Assembly (NCBI RefSeq): GCF_022869785.1 | Contig: NZ_CP094997.1 | Location: forward strand, 6,267,001 to 6,331,000 | Direction: 5' to 3' | DNA length: 64,000 nucleotides | Source: Dyadobacter chenwenxiniae | Lineage (GTDB): Bacteria; Bacteroidota; Bacteroidia; Cytophagales; Spirosomataceae | Shown here: positions 27,719 through 36,955 of the stretch, piece by piece | Position numbering within the stretch: position 1 is the first letter of the stretch | Layout of the letters: every line of letters starts with the position of its first letter | Program-made: the position numbers and the translations under genes | Notes under the pieces: model-generated | What the model saw: only the letters and a program-made list of their open reading frames with translations | Database searches by the model: none | Told to the model about the DNA's origin: nothing

Positions 27719-28687
27719 TTATATCGCAATACCGACTTTAACGCCTCCCCAGCGGTGTTCCATTCCGGTGTGGAATTCTTTGGTGAGAAAGGACTGATAA
27801 TATTCCAGATAAATGCGCCAGCACTGAACAACCAAACCGAAATTGTCCTGAAATGTCACTCTGTTAATTTGAGAAGATCTCAATTTGTAAGGACTATTCC
27901 TCGTAAATAAACCTCCCTGCAATGCGGCGTCGTATACATGGAAACCGACAAGTGGCTGATTATAAATGTAGAATTGAATGTTCTTCCTGAATTTTACCGG
28001 CCGGTTTTCAAATAGCGCATTGAACTTTCCGAGGCGAACCGTTACGCCTGCTTGCGCCTTACTGGTTAGTGTGCCAATCTGCATTTGGGTCTCGGTGTTA
28101 AGGGCGACAAGATTTTTGAAATTAAAAAGCTGCTTTTGAAACTGGACTTCGTAATTGATGATTACATCGTTCTTGATCTGATTTTGCCAGCCCTTAGGAT
28201 CGCGGTCGCCCGTCCACTCATGAATTTTCGTTTGCATCTTGCCAGCAAAAGCAGCTGGCCCGATCATTCCGGTGCTTAGTATAGCAACCAATCGTATTTT
28301 TTTGAGTGAATCAGTTGAAGTGCGAAAGGATTTGAGCATAATGCACCCGGCAAAAGGACGATCATTATATAAGATGGCTTCGCAGGAAATGCTGGTTGGT
28401 GTGAAGCCATAATGTTCAAAAGCCAGCCCGTAATGTGTGGACTGGCCTATGTTCAGCAAAAGTTTGTTCAGTGGATTCTTCCTCAATCCTGGCGTTACCA
28501 CTTCAAAACTGTAACCTTGAGTGTAGTAATAATCGCTCGTAGCAAAGAAATCATTGTCGTAATGCAGCCTGACATATTTGTCTCCCGCAACATTCCGGAA
28601 TGACGCAGTCTGGTCAATGCGCTGCGCAATGCCGGTTTTTGGAATTATTAAAAATATGAGAATAAGGATTTTGAGATCATGCGCCAT
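27719..28687 (-). CDS. Lipid A deacylase LpxR family (DUF2219) outer-membrane protein
   Basis: An outer-membrane barrel of 322 residues related to LpxR, the enzyme that removes the 3'-acyloxyacyl group from lipid A. A signal peptide (to about GIAQ) is followed by the family's N-terminal hallmark, a first strand containing YDNDFFATSDYYYTQGYSFEV; the Asn-Asp-x-Phe segment forms part of the calcium/active site in LpxR. The C terminus has the repeated aromatic strands of a 12-stranded barrel. The gene lies 26 bases after topoisomerase IB on the same strand and is probably cotranscribed with it. Whether it truly deacylates lipid A in this organism is an inference from family. Confidence 0.82.
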   Translation of the reverse strand: MAHDLKILILIFLIIPKTGIAQRIDQTASFRNVAGDKYVRLHYDNDFFATSDYYYTQGYSFEVVTPGLRKNPLNKLLLNIGQSTHYGLAFEHYGFTPTSISCEAILYNDRPFAGCIMLKSFRTSTDSLKKIRLVAILSTGMIGPAAFAGKMQTKIHEWTGDRDPKGWQNQIKNDVIINYEVQFQKQLFNFKNLVALNTETQMQIGTLTSKAQAGVTVRLGKFNALFENRPVKFRKNIQFYIYNQPLVGFHVYDAALQGGLFTRNSPYKLRSSQINRVTFQDNFGLVVQCWRIYLEYYQSFLTKEFHTGMEHRWGGVKVGIAI

Positions 28688-28713
28688 ACTTTATATACGC
28701 TATCCAGCCGTTT

Positions 28714-29814
28714 CTAGACCTGGTGCGCCAGTAAAGACTTCACATGTTGCTCGCTTTCCGTGAAAAGCTTCATTTCCTCCACCTGCTTATTGAGGAAACG
28801 CTGAATTTTTCCATTTTCATAGGCCCGGAAGACCGCCGGATGTACATAATATTTTTTGCAGACCGTCCGTGTGTTTCCCAGATGCGCCGCCACAACGTCC
28901 AGACAAGTATTTAATGTCCTGGTCAGTTGTCGTTGCGTTTCATATTTTTCCTGATGGCTGAGATATTCAAATGCGGTAACGGTGCCCATCCAGGTGCGGA
29001 AATCTTTCGCCGAGAAGTTGGAGCCGGTATATTTCCGGATGTAATCATTCACCTGGCCAGCATTCAGCGAACATCGCCCGCCATTTTCCATCGTGTATTG
29101 AAAAAGCCGCTTTCCCGGCATTTCCTTATACTGTTTTACCAGCCTCGCCAGTTGCGTATCCCTTAATGTGATGTCCTGTTTAATTCCTTTTTTTCCGGTA
29201 AACATAAACCGGATCGTGTTGCCTTTAACGGTCGCGCAACGTGCGTCCAAAGTGGTGATTCCAGAAGAACCGTGCTTCAATTTATACCGCTGATTTCCCA
29301 CACGAATGCAAGTCTTATCCATAATTTTGATTACCAAAGCAATGGATTTGTCAAGGTCAGAACTTGGTTTGCGCAGATCGCGCTCAACCTGTTCCCTAAG
29401 CTGTGGCAGTGCCTCCGAGAATGTAAGCAGCCGGTAATATTTGGTCTGGTTACGGATCAGGTTCCAGTGCGGGTGATAACGATACTGTTTTCTGCCTGCC
29501 TCATCAATCCCGGTTGCCTGGAGATGCGTATCCGGGTCCTCGCTGATCCAAACTTCCCGCCACGCAGGGGGCAGCACCAATGCTTTGATCCTGTTGATCT
29601 GAGCTTTGTCTTTTGCCCTGTTCCCACTTTTATCAAGATAATAAAATCTCGGTGCTTTACCTTTTCTGATAAACCCAGGCGCATTACCGGATTGAATGTA
29701 ATTCAGACCTGCCGCAGCGGCTGTCAGGGCAGGATCTTTTCGTAATTTTTTAATTTGTTTTGCAGTGATGACGGGCGCTTCTGTCAACGTTCCAACTGCT
29801 ACGGCTACCGACAT
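28714..29814 (-). CDS. DNA topoisomerase IB (poxvirus/eukaryote-like)
   Basis: Relaxes supercoils of both signs through a 3'-phosphotyrosine. The 366 residues carry the small N-terminal clamp (YYLDKSGNRAKDKAQINRIKALVLPPAWREVWISEDPDTHLQATGID) and the catalytic core with MDKTCIRVGNQRYKLKHGSSGITTL, the KG loop TGKKGIKQD, and the SAKDFRTWMGT motif. The active-site region LGNTRTVCKKYYVHP contains the nucleophilic Tyr. The fold is related to tyrosine recombinases, but the clamp and the ITTL motif identify a topoisomerase. It follows the phytochrome gene and precedes the LpxR-like gene. Confidence 0.95.
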   Translation of the reverse strand: MSVAVAVGTLTEAPVITAKQIKKLRKDPALTAAAAGLNYIQSGNAPGFIRKGKAPRFYYLDKSGNRAKDKAQINRIKALVLPPAWREVWISEDPDTHLQATGIDEAGRKQYRYHPHWNLIRNQTKYYRLLTFSEALPQLREQVERDLRKPSSDLDKSIALVIKIMDKTCIRVGNQRYKLKHGSSGITTLDARCATVKGNTIRFMFTGKKGIKQDITLRDTQLARLVKQYKEMPGKRLFQYTMENGGRCSLNAGQVNDYIRKYTGSNFSAKDFRTWMGTVTAFEYLSHQEKYETQRQLTRTLNTCLDVVAAHLGNTRTVCKKYYVHPAVFRAYENGKIQRFLNKQVEEMKLFTESEQHVKSLLAHQV

Positions 29815-29936
29815 AGATTTGTACTGTTAAACTATATTCCGACTCACTATTAAAGTGATACCAGCCGTAACAGGACGCTCATTCATTGGCCTATGAGGAA
29901 CATTCTACTCAATTTGAAATCTCTTCCACGAGCGGA

Positions 29937-32222
29937 TTATCGGATGATAGGAAGAAACAATGTGAAGGTCGAACCCATTCCCGGCTTGGAACGCGCGGTG
30001 ATCAGTCCTTTATGGTTTTCCGCGATTTTCTTACAAATAGCCAGCCCTATGCCGGTTCCCGGATATTTATTGGCAGGGTGAAGTCGCTGGAAGACGTCGA
30101 AAATCCTTGTCTCATATTCCTTCTCGAACCCTATTCCATTATCCCCAAAAGAAATGCTGTGAAATTTTTGAAGCGGGGAAATGATCTCATTGATTGCGCT
30201 GCCGTCAACAACATTCACTTTAATGTCAATCTCGGGCGCCGTGTCGGGATCGGTGAACTTGATGGCGTTGCTGATCAGGTTCAGAAATAATTGGTGAATC
30301 TGGAAAGGAATAGCCTTTAATACAGGCAGCTCCTGCGCATGGACAGTCACATGGCGTTCTTCTACATTGTCCTGCAATTCGTGCAGCACATTCTTCAACA
30401 CAATGTTCAGATCTATTTCTTCGAACACCTTTTCCATGTTTCCCGCTTTGGAGTAAGCAAGAATATCTTCGATCAGGTTTTGCATTTTCTCTGCCGCCGA
30501 ACGCATGCGCTCAACAGAATCCTTCACCTGCGCCGAAAGGTCCGGATCTTCCCGGTCGAGAACCTTCGATGCAAAAATCTGGATCTTTCTCAGAGGTTCC
30601 TTCAAATCGTGCGTGCTGATCCAATTGAGGTTGGCCAGTTCCTGATTAGCGGTTTTCAGCTCTTCATTCAGGACACGGTTTGCATCTTCCTGGGTTTGGA
30701 TCACCCTGTAATTAATGTGTTTCTGCAATGCGTAGGAGAATCCGGAGGCAACATTAACCTCGGATTTGCGCCAGGGGTCACTCTGATCCTTCACCACCTG
30801 CATCCAAAGCTCAAAAGATTTTCTGGGCGACAGGCGCAGACCGTCTTCATTAGCCAACATTGCTTTGTCCGGGTTCCCGGCCCAGTTATTTGTCTCAACC
30901 TTCTCGCGCCGCATCCATATGATCCCGTCCGAACCTCCGGACAATGCATGATAAAGAATGCCGGCAGCCTGCTGGGAAATGGAACTGCCTTCCGGATAAT
31001 GATCGCTCAGGCAATGCGTAACCAATCCTTGCGTTTTGAAGTTGTCAGCAAGGAAATAGAACAGAGAAATTAATGGTTCATCCGGTGGTGTGATGCCGTT
31101 CTTATAAAGTTTATTGTTCAGAAAAATGGCTGCGCCGGTTGCATTGGCCAGTTTCAACAGTGAATTATCATTATGATATTCCTCGACAAAATTTTCATTT
31201 TCATGGAGCTTGGACAGCAATTCTACCAGGGACTTATCCACCTTCTGGCTCACTTCGAACTCCTCCGCTACTTCCCTCACAGCAATTTGTGAAGTAAGAA
31301 AATGTCCCTGAAGCAATGCGGAGAGCCTTGTATAGTGGGGTAATATTTTCGGAGAATAATGGTGGCAGGCAATCAAACCCCATAATTTCTGGTTTTGCAA
31401 AAGTGAAATAGTCAATGTTGCTCCAACGCCCATGTTTTTCAAATATTCAACATGGATCGGCGAAACGCTCCGCAGGATAGATAGGCTGAGGTCCAGTGAT
31501 TTATTGGTCTTCTCGCTTGCGTCGTCTATGGTCAGGATCGGGACAGGCGTATATTTTATGTCTGCGATCATCCGCAACGGGTTACGTATGTATAGCTCCC
31601 GTGCTTGAACGGGAATGTCCGAATGCGGGTATTTTTGCCCGGCAAAAGAGTCAAGATCTTCCCGCTTGCTCTCTGCGATCACTTCGCCATTGTAGTCAGG
31701 ATCAAATTTATAGATCATAACACGGTCGTAACCGGTAATGGCACGCGTTTCATTTGCTATTTCCCGGCAGAGTTCAGGTAAGTAAGTTATTTTCTCCATG
31801 ATAGACACGAAAGTCCGTGTCTGGTTATAGAGATTGGGCAAATTAACCGTACCGTCAGGAAACGGCTCGAATTCGAGGATCAACGTCTCATTACTCTTGT
31901 GTACAGTAGTGTTATAGTAAGTGTCATGAATATTAAAAACAAATGGTTTCGCAGAATCAATCTGTTCTGCCGCGGAATATTCTTTAAAATCTGCGGCTTC
32001 CTGTACACTGAAAATGTCAGCCAAGGTCTTCCCTAGAATCATTTGAGGAATGATGCCCGTGTATTCAAAGCTGTTCTCGCTGCAAAAATCGATCAGATAA
32101 GTCCGGCTGTTCACGCCGAGCATAAAGCCGTGCGGTTGTATGCTTCCTGGTATATGGATGGGTTCACTTTCGCAGTTTGTCAGATTGGCAAGATTGCGGT
32201 TCACTATGTTTTTGATATTCAT
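29937..32222 (-). CDS. bphP: Bacteriophytochrome sensor histidine kinase
   Basis: Red/far-red light sensor that binds biliverdin and signals by autophosphorylation. The 761 residues follow the canonical order: PAS (~20-120) preceded by the biliverdin-attachment Cys17, as in bacterial phytochromes; GAF (~140-310) with the YPHSDIP motif; PHY (~330-500); then a HisKA domain with phospho-acceptor His538 in STHDLKEPLRK, and a HATPase domain with LISNAIKF, GDNGIGF and GTGIGLAICKKI. Two bases separate it from the heme oxygenase gene upstream, which supplies the chromophore. No response regulator or receiver domain is present in the window, so its target is unknown. Confidence 0.96.
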   Translation of the reverse strand: MNIKNIVNRNLANLTNCESEPIHIPGSIQPHGFMLGVNSRTYLIDFCSENSFEYTGIIPQMILGKTLADIFSVQEAADFKEYSAAEQIDSAKPFVFNIHDTYYNTTVHKSNETLILEFEPFPDGTVNLPNLYNQTRTFVSIMEKITYLPELCREIANETRAITGYDRVMIYKFDPDYNGEVIAESKREDLDSFAGQKYPHSDIPVQARELYIRNPLRMIADIKYTPVPILTIDDASEKTNKSLDLSLSILRSVSPIHVEYLKNMGVGATLTISLLQNQKLWGLIACHHYSPKILPHYTRLSALLQGHFLTSQIAVREVAEEFEVSQKVDKSLVELLSKLHENENFVEEYHNDNSLLKLANATGAAIFLNNKLYKNGITPPDEPLISLFYFLADNFKTQGLVTHCLSDHYPEGSSISQQAAGILYHALSGGSDGIIWMRREKVETNNWAGNPDKAMLANEDGLRLSPRKSFELWMQVVKDQSDPWRKSEVNVASGFSYALQKHINYRVIQTQEDANRVLNEELKTANQELANLNWISTHDLKEPLRKIQIFASKVLDREDPDLSAQVKDSVERMRSAAEKMQNLIEDILAYSKAGNMEKVFEEIDLNIVLKNVLHELQDNVEERHVTVHAQELPVLKAIPFQIHQLFLNLISNAIKFTDPDTAPEIDIKVNVVDGSAINEIISPLQKFHSISFGDNGIGFEKEYETRIFDVFQRLHPANKYPGTGIGLAICKKIAENHKGLITARSKPGMGSTFTLFLPIIR

Positions 32223-32224
32223 TC

Positions 32225-32842
32225 TTACTTTTCAATTACTGCTTCGTCAAGCCATTTGTCTATAATCGTAAATGTGTTAACAGCTCCTTGTATTATTTCA
32301 GCACTTTGTCCTGTTCCAAGCGCATATTGGGCAAATGGTGAGATAAAGGATTTCCACATAATGCCAGTTTGCTCACCATAGCCCCAAAAATAGGAGCCTC
32401 CGTTGTCCAGGGTGAGTCCAAGCGTTTTGTTAATATGTTTATATAAAATCCGGCCTCCCAATGTCGAACCTTCCAGCACATACATTGCTCCCAGATACCC
32501 GGCAACGGAAGAAAACGGAAATCTGTAAACGGGCAGGGCTTCGATTTGGTTTTTTGTGAAACCAGTCGCCAAAAGATCCTGTGTGACAAGCTGCGAACGG
32601 TAACGCTGGTCCAGATCCGGTATAATGTCTGCAATTTGAGGAAATACAAAATTTTCGCAGCCGAGTGTGACCCCGTATAGCGCGGATAAATAGTTTTGAT
32701 AATCAACCAGGCTAACCTGTTCATTAAGAATCATTTTCGACAAATCATTCTCTTCCAGTTTTTGGTGGCTGACCGCTGTTTGCTTCCGTAAATTTTGAAT
32801 AAATGAATCCTGCTCGGAATGAAAATTAGGCTCTTCGCTCAT
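32225..32842 (-). CDS. bphO: Biliverdin-producing heme oxygenase
   Basis: Cleaves heme to biliverdin, CO and iron; here it evidently makes the chromophore for the phytochrome gene that begins 2 bases downstream. The 205-residue all-helical protein has the proximal heme ligand His26 (TAVSHQKLE) and the distal-helix motif YLGAMYVLEGSTLGG, whose glycines kink over the heme. The length is normal for bacterial BphO/HemO. The tight spacing argues for one bphO-bphP transcript starting in the 316-base gap upstream. Confidence 0.95.
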   Translation of the reverse strand: MSEEPNFHSEQDSFIQNLRKQTAVSHQKLEENDLSKMILNEQVSLVDYQNYLSALYGVTLGCENFVFPQIADIIPDLDQRYRSQLVTQDLLATGFTKNQIEALPVYRFPFSSVAGYLGAMYVLEGSTLGGRILYKHINKTLGLTLDNGGSYFWGYGEQTGIMWKSFISPFAQYALGTGQSAEIIQGAVNTFTIIDKWLDEAVIEK

Positions 32843-33158
32843 AGAGACAACTTGAATTTCTGGAAAAGCTAATCAGTAATCAAAAATTGTTCCATCCAGG
32901 CAAAGGATGTTGCGTGAATTCGGAATAAAGGCACTTCTTTTTATAAGGGAGATCGGAGCGTTTTACTGAAACGCACCAATAAGTAATGTCGGGGGAAGGC
33001 CGCGTTTTCGTTAAAATGGTACTTAAAACAGAAAGTGGTTACTGACTTCTAAAACAAATACCAGGAACTTTTGCAACTGAATATAATACGTTCCCAACAT
33101 TCGTTTGGCACAGTATTTTAACAATTCAAAACATTATCACAAAAAAATGAAATAGATT
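32843..33158. other. 316-base divergent intergenic region
   Basis: The region lies between bphO and the DUF4142 gene, which are transcribed away from each other, so it should hold both promoters. A small hairpin GCGTTT-tactg-AAACGC is at 32958-32974. I see no gene, repeat or exact TAnnTTTG box here. Confidence 0.5.
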
Positions 33159-33722
33159 ATGAAAAAGATAACATTAACAGGGATGCTATTTGCGGCGATG
33201 CTGACATTCGCTGCCTGCAACGATACAAAGAAGGAAGACAGTAAAGAGGTTGCCGAAGAGCAAAATGACGCAACATTGGATGATACAAAACTGGAAGATG
33301 ACTCGGAATTTGCCGTTGCTGCTGCTGATGGCGGTATGCTGGAAGTTCAGCTGGGTGAGTTGGCACAAACCAATGCAGCCAGTGTAGATGTGAAGAAATT
33401 CGGTAAGGACATGGCGACTGAGCATGGTAAGGCCAATGAAGAACTGAAAGCGTTGGCGCAACAGAAAAATATTACTTTGCCCATGTCGGTAAGCGACGAT
33501 AAGCAGAAAAAAATTGACGAACTCTCCAAGAAAAAAGGCGCGGAGTTTGATAAAGACTATATTTCCTTCATGGTCGACGACCATAAAGAGGATATCAGCG
33601 AGTTTGAAAAAGCCGCCGGAGATGCCAAGGACGCGGAAGTAAAAGCATGGGCAGCAGGAAAAGTGCCGGCACTGAAACACCACCTGGAAATGGCGCAAGG
33701 TATTAAGGATAAGATGAAATAA
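33159..33722 (+). CDS. DUF4142 lipoprotein
   Basis: A predicted lipoprotein (lipobox TFAAC, Cys20) of 187 residues. After an acidic linker it has the DUF4142 ferritin-like helical domain: DGGMLEVQLGELAQTNAASVDVKKFGKDMATEHGKANEEL, then KKIDELSKKKGAEFDKDYISFMVDDHKEDISEFEKAA and a C-terminal LKHHLEMAQGIKDKM. Members are periplasmic or outer-membrane, common in Bacteroidota, and without an established activity. It is flanked by a strong terminator and so is a single-gene unit. Confidence 0.88.
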   Translation: MKKITLTGMLFAAMLTFAACNDTKKEDSKEVAEEQNDATLDDTKLEDDSEFAVAAADGGMLEVQLGELAQTNAASVDVKKFGKDMATEHGKANEELKALAQQKNITLPMSVSDDKQKKIDELSKKKGAEFDKDYISFMVDDHKEDISEFEKAAGDAKDAEVKAWAAGKVPALKHHLEMAQGIKDKMK

Positions 33723-33742
33723 TATCCGTTTAAGTATAGTTT

Positions 33743-33778
33743 AAAGAGCCGGAAACCTGCATTGGTTTCCGGCTCTTT
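33743..33778 (+). terminator. Intrinsic terminator of the DUF4142 gene
   Basis: A perfect 15-bp stem (AAAGAGCCGGAAACC and its complement) with a 6-nt loop is followed by TTTACA, 20 bases after the stop codon. Confidence 0.85.
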
Positions 33779-33871
33779 TACATTCGGCCCATTGAATAAT
33801 CAAAAGAAATCCTGAATTTGTGACGCAGGAAGGCTCTTTAACGGCAGTTTTTCTAAGTTGTAAAGGAAACA

Positions 33872-33903
33872 TTTGCTAAATCCTTTCTTATAAGCTTATT
33901 TTG
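33872..33903 (+). promoter_or_regulatory. Putative promoter of the sulfatase operon
   Basis: TTTG is followed after 20 bases by TTATTTTG, one mismatch from the Bacteroidota -7 box TAnnTTTG, about 27 bases before the sulfatase start codon. Motif match only. Confidence 0.4.
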
Positions 33904-33929
33904 TCTACCAATTATATAGAGTATAGCTG

Positions 33930-35489
33930 ATGCGTAAGAATTTTTCCCTGTTCCGTTCCCTTTTGAGCCTGCTCGCCATCATGGGCGCATGTGGCGTTTC
34001 CGTTGCCCAAACTGCAACCCGACCCAACATTATATTCATCTTTTCCGACGACCACGCGTATCAAGGCATAGGTGCGTATGGAAATAAGCTGGTTAAAACG
34101 CCGAACATTGACCGCATAGCACGCGAGGGAGCGCTCATGACTAACAACATTGTAACAAATTCCATCTGCGGGCCAAGCCGTGCTACGTTGCTGACGGGAA
34201 AGTATAGCCATATTAATGGTTATAAAAGAAATGACAGGACCAGGTTTGATACAAACCAGACATTGCTTTCCAAAACGTTGCAACAAAGCGGTTACCAGAC
34301 AGCATGGATAGGAAAAATGCACTTAAATAGCCTCCCTGCTGGTTTCGACTACTGGAATGTATTGCCTGACCAGGGAAATTATTACAATCCGGATTTTGTA
34401 GGCCAGCCGAATGACACAACGCATTACACAGGCTATGTATCGGATCTGATCACGAAATTCTCTGTGGACTGGCTTGAAAAACGGGAAAACACGAAACCAT
34501 TCTTCCTGATCGTTGGGCATAAAGCTACCCACCGCGAATGGCTCCCTGACTTGCAGGACCTGGGGGCCTATGACCATGTAACATTCCCGCTTCCGGCAAA
34601 TTTCTACGATGATTACAAAGGCAGGACCGCGGCCATGCAACAGGATATGAGCATTGAAAAAACCATGCGGCTGAGACAAGATCTGAAGGTGGATGTGGAT
34701 TACGAAAAAGACTGGGCATACAAGCGCTTTACGCCAGAACAGAAAAAGATTTTCAAGGCATACTATGATAAAATCGGAAAGGAAGTAACGGATAAAAAAC
34801 TGACCGGTAAGGCATTAACCGAATGGAAATATCAGCGATATCTGCGCGACTATTTTTCTGTTGCCAACTCGCTGGACCGAAACATAGGAAAGCTGCTTGA
34901 CTATCTGGATAAGTCGGGTTTGTCAAAAAATACAGTTGTAATCTATGCATCTGATCAGGGATTTTATCTCGGAGAGCACGGCTGGTTCGATAAGCGTTTT
35001 ATCTATGAAGAATCACTGAAAACGCCGTTTGTGATCCGTTACCCGGGTGTTATCAAGCCAGGTAAAAAAGTGGAAGACCTGATCGTGAATGTAGACTGGG
35101 CTCCGACTGTGTTGAATATCGCCGGTGCAAAAATTCCAACTGACATTCAGGGGAAATCATTTTTACCCTTATTAAAAGACAACCAGACGGCGAAAGTGCC
35201 CTGGCGTAAGGAAGCGTATTATCATTATTACGAATTCCCCGAGCCTCACCATGTTTATCCGCACTTCGGCTTGCGTACAAGCAGATATAAGCTGGCTTAT
35301 TTCTATGGAGGAGCTGATTCGTGGGAATTGTTTGACCTGGAAAAAGATCCTGCAGAGGGTTCCAACATTTACGGCACGCCCGGCACTGAAAAGATAACAG
35401 CCGACTTAAAAGAAAAATTAAAGGCGCTCATGAAGGAATACAAGGACGACGAGGCACTGAAAATACTGGTCGGCGCCAAAAGCATTTAA
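33930..35489 (+). CDS. Exported sulfatase (Cys-type, formylglycine-dependent)
   Basis: Hydrolyses sulfate esters, probably of a sulfated polysaccharide or glycan fragment, outside the cytoplasm. A signal peptide (to about VSVAQ) is followed by the metal-binding RPNIIFIFSDDHAYQGIGAYGN and the sulfatase signature C-G-P-S-R with Cys80, which must be turned into formylglycine for activity. The later motifs YASDQGFYLGEHGWFDKRFIYEESLKTPF and the C-terminal 'LFDLEKDPAEGSNIY' are those of family S1 sulfatases. The 519 residues are full length. It is the first gene of an operon that includes, two genes on, an FGE-type activating enzyme. The natural substrate is not evident. Confidence 0.95.
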   Translation: MRKNFSLFRSLLSLLAIMGACGVSVAQTATRPNIIFIFSDDHAYQGIGAYGNKLVKTPNIDRIAREGALMTNNIVTNSICGPSRATLLTGKYSHINGYKRNDRTRFDTNQTLLSKTLQQSGYQTAWIGKMHLNSLPAGFDYWNVLPDQGNYYNPDFVGQPNDTTHYTGYVSDLITKFSVDWLEKRENTKPFFLIVGHKATHREWLPDLQDLGAYDHVTFPLPANFYDDYKGRTAAMQQDMSIEKTMRLRQDLKVDVDYEKDWAYKRFTPEQKKIFKAYYDKIGKEVTDKKLTGKALTEWKYQRYLRDYFSVANSLDRNIGKLLDYLDKSGLSKNTVVIYASDQGFYLGEHGWFDKRFIYEESLKTPFVIRYPGVIKPGKKVEDLIVNVDWAPTVLNIAGAKIPTDIQGKSFLPLLKDNQTAKVPWRKEAYYHYYEFPEPHHVYPHFGLRTSRYKLAYFYGGADSWELFDLEKDPAEGSNIYGTPGTEKITADLKEKLKALMKEYKDDEALKILVGAKSI

Positions 35490-35500
35490 TTAAACGGACT

Positions 35501-36955
35501 GTGTACAAAACAGAATATGACGCGATTGTGGTAGGGGCCGGTCCGAATGGGTTAGCGGCGGCCATTACATTACGCGAAGCAGGACTTTCTGTTTTGATTG
35601 TCGAAGCCAGGTCAACCATCGGCGGCGGCATGCGATCCGCCGAGTTGACGCTCCCTGGCTTTGTACACGATGTCTGTTCGGCAGTGCATCCGATGGCGGT
35701 GCTTTCCCCGTTTTTCAAGACGTTACCATTAAAGGATTTTGGCCTGGAAATGATTCAGCCGGAATATGCCGCGGCGCATCCGTTCGACGATGGGAAAGCA
35801 GCTATTTTACATGAGTCGGTAACCCAAACTGCCGGGGGGCTAGGAGGTGACGAAAAGGCTTATCTCAACTTCATGCAGCCATTGTTAGCGGATTTGCCCG
35901 GCTTGCTTCCCGATCTGCTGGGCCCGCTCAGGTGGCCAAAGCACCCGATCGATCTTGTAGAATTCGGATTAAAAGCGCTTCCTTCCGCTACCTGGACAGG
36001 CAAATTTTTTAAAACAAAAGAGGCAAGAGGACTTTGGGCAGGAATGGCGGCGCATGCAATACAGCCTTTGCAGAGCACCGCCACGTCGGCATTCGGGATA
36101 ATGTTAATGGCAGGCGCCCACTTGGTCGGCTGGCCGATTCCCAAAGGTGGAAGCCAGTCGATTGCCAATGCGCTCGCCAGTTACTTTCTGTCCATAGGCG
36201 GTGAAATACAAACAGATTTCGAGGTGAAATCGCTGGACGAGCTGCCGGATTCGAAGGCGGTTCTGCTGGATGTTACACCGAAACAACTTTTAAGCATTGC
36301 GGGGGCCAGGCTGAGTGCTTCGTATCGCAAACGTCTGGAAAAATATCGGCAGGGAATGGGCGTTTTTAAAATAGACTGGGCGCTGAAGGAGCCGATCCCC
36401 TTTACCGCAGACGCCTGCAAAAAAGCCGGAACGGTGCATCTGGGCAACACATTTGAAGAAATAGCGCACGGTGAAAAAAGTATACATTATGGAAAGCATG
36501 TGGATAAGCCCTTTGTATTGCTTGCACAGCAAAGTCTCTTTGATCCCGGACGCGTGCCTGCGGGAAAACAATCGGCCTGGGCTTATTGCCACGTTCCCAA
36601 TGGCTCGGAGAAGGATATGACAGCCATTATTGAAAATCAGGTCGAGCGTTTTGCGCCTGGTTTCCGGGACATTATTATTGAAAAGCATACCATGAACACT
36701 GTCCAAATGGAAGCCTATAACCCTAATTACATAGGGGGAGACATTAATGGTGGCATTCAGGATATCTTCCAATTATATTCCAGGCCTACATTGCAGATTT
36801 CCCCTTACAGGACATCCGCCGAGGGCATTTATCTGTGTTCATCGTCGACCCCTCCGGGCGGTGGTGTACATGGTATGTGCGGTCATCATGCGGCCAGGCA
36901 GGTTTTGAAGGATGTTTTTAAATTAGATAGCATTAGAGCAGAGCGCGTTAAATGA
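35501..36955 (+). CDS. FAD-dependent phytoene-desaturase-like oxidoreductase (PYROXD2 type)
   Basis: A flavoprotein of 484 residues related to carotenoid desaturases/PYROXD2. The N terminus has the dinucleotide-binding motif DAIVVGAGPNGLAAAITLREAGLSVLIVEA, then the second conserved block TIGGGMRSAEL. The C-terminal FAD motif is GIYLCSSSTPPGGGVHGMCGHHAA. The start is GTG, 11 bases after the sulfatase stop, and the stop overlaps the next gene by 4 bases (ATGA), so it is translationally coupled to the FGE gene. No phytoene synthase or other carotenoid gene is nearby; the substrate and the reason for lying between sulfatase and maturase are unknown. Confidence 0.88.
   Translation: MYKTEYDAIVVGAGPNGLAAAITLREAGLSVLIVEARSTIGGGMRSAELTLPGFVHDVCSAVHPMAVLSPFFKTLPLKDFGLEMIQPEYAAAHPFDDGKAAILHESVTQTAGGLGGDEKAYLNFMQPLLADLPGLLPDLLGPLRWPKHPIDLVEFGLKALPSATWTGKFFKTKEARGLWAGMAAHAIQPLQSTATSAFGIMLMAGAHLVGWPIPKGGSQSIANALASYFLSIGGEIQTDFEVKSLDELPDSKAVLLDVTPKQLLSIAGARLSASYRKRLEKYRQGMGVFKIDWALKEPIPFTADACKKAGTVHLGNTFEEIAHGEKSIHYGKHVDKPFVLLAQQSLFDPGRVPAGKQSAWAYCHVPNGSEKDMTAIIENQVERFAPGFRDIIIEKHTMNTVQMEAYNPNYIGGDINGGIQDIFQLYSRPTLQISPYRTSAEGIYLCSSSTPPGGGVHGMCGHHAARQVLKDVFKLDSIRAERVK

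Noticed and set aside
28714..29814. Tyrosine recombinase/integrase of a mobile element
   Set aside because: The N-terminal clamp and ITTL and KG-loop motifs identify topoisomerase IB; no attachment site or mobility gene is nearby.
35501..36955. Carotenoid biosynthesis gene (crtI)
   Set aside because: No crtB or other carotenoid gene is present and the C terminus fits the PYROXD2-like group better.
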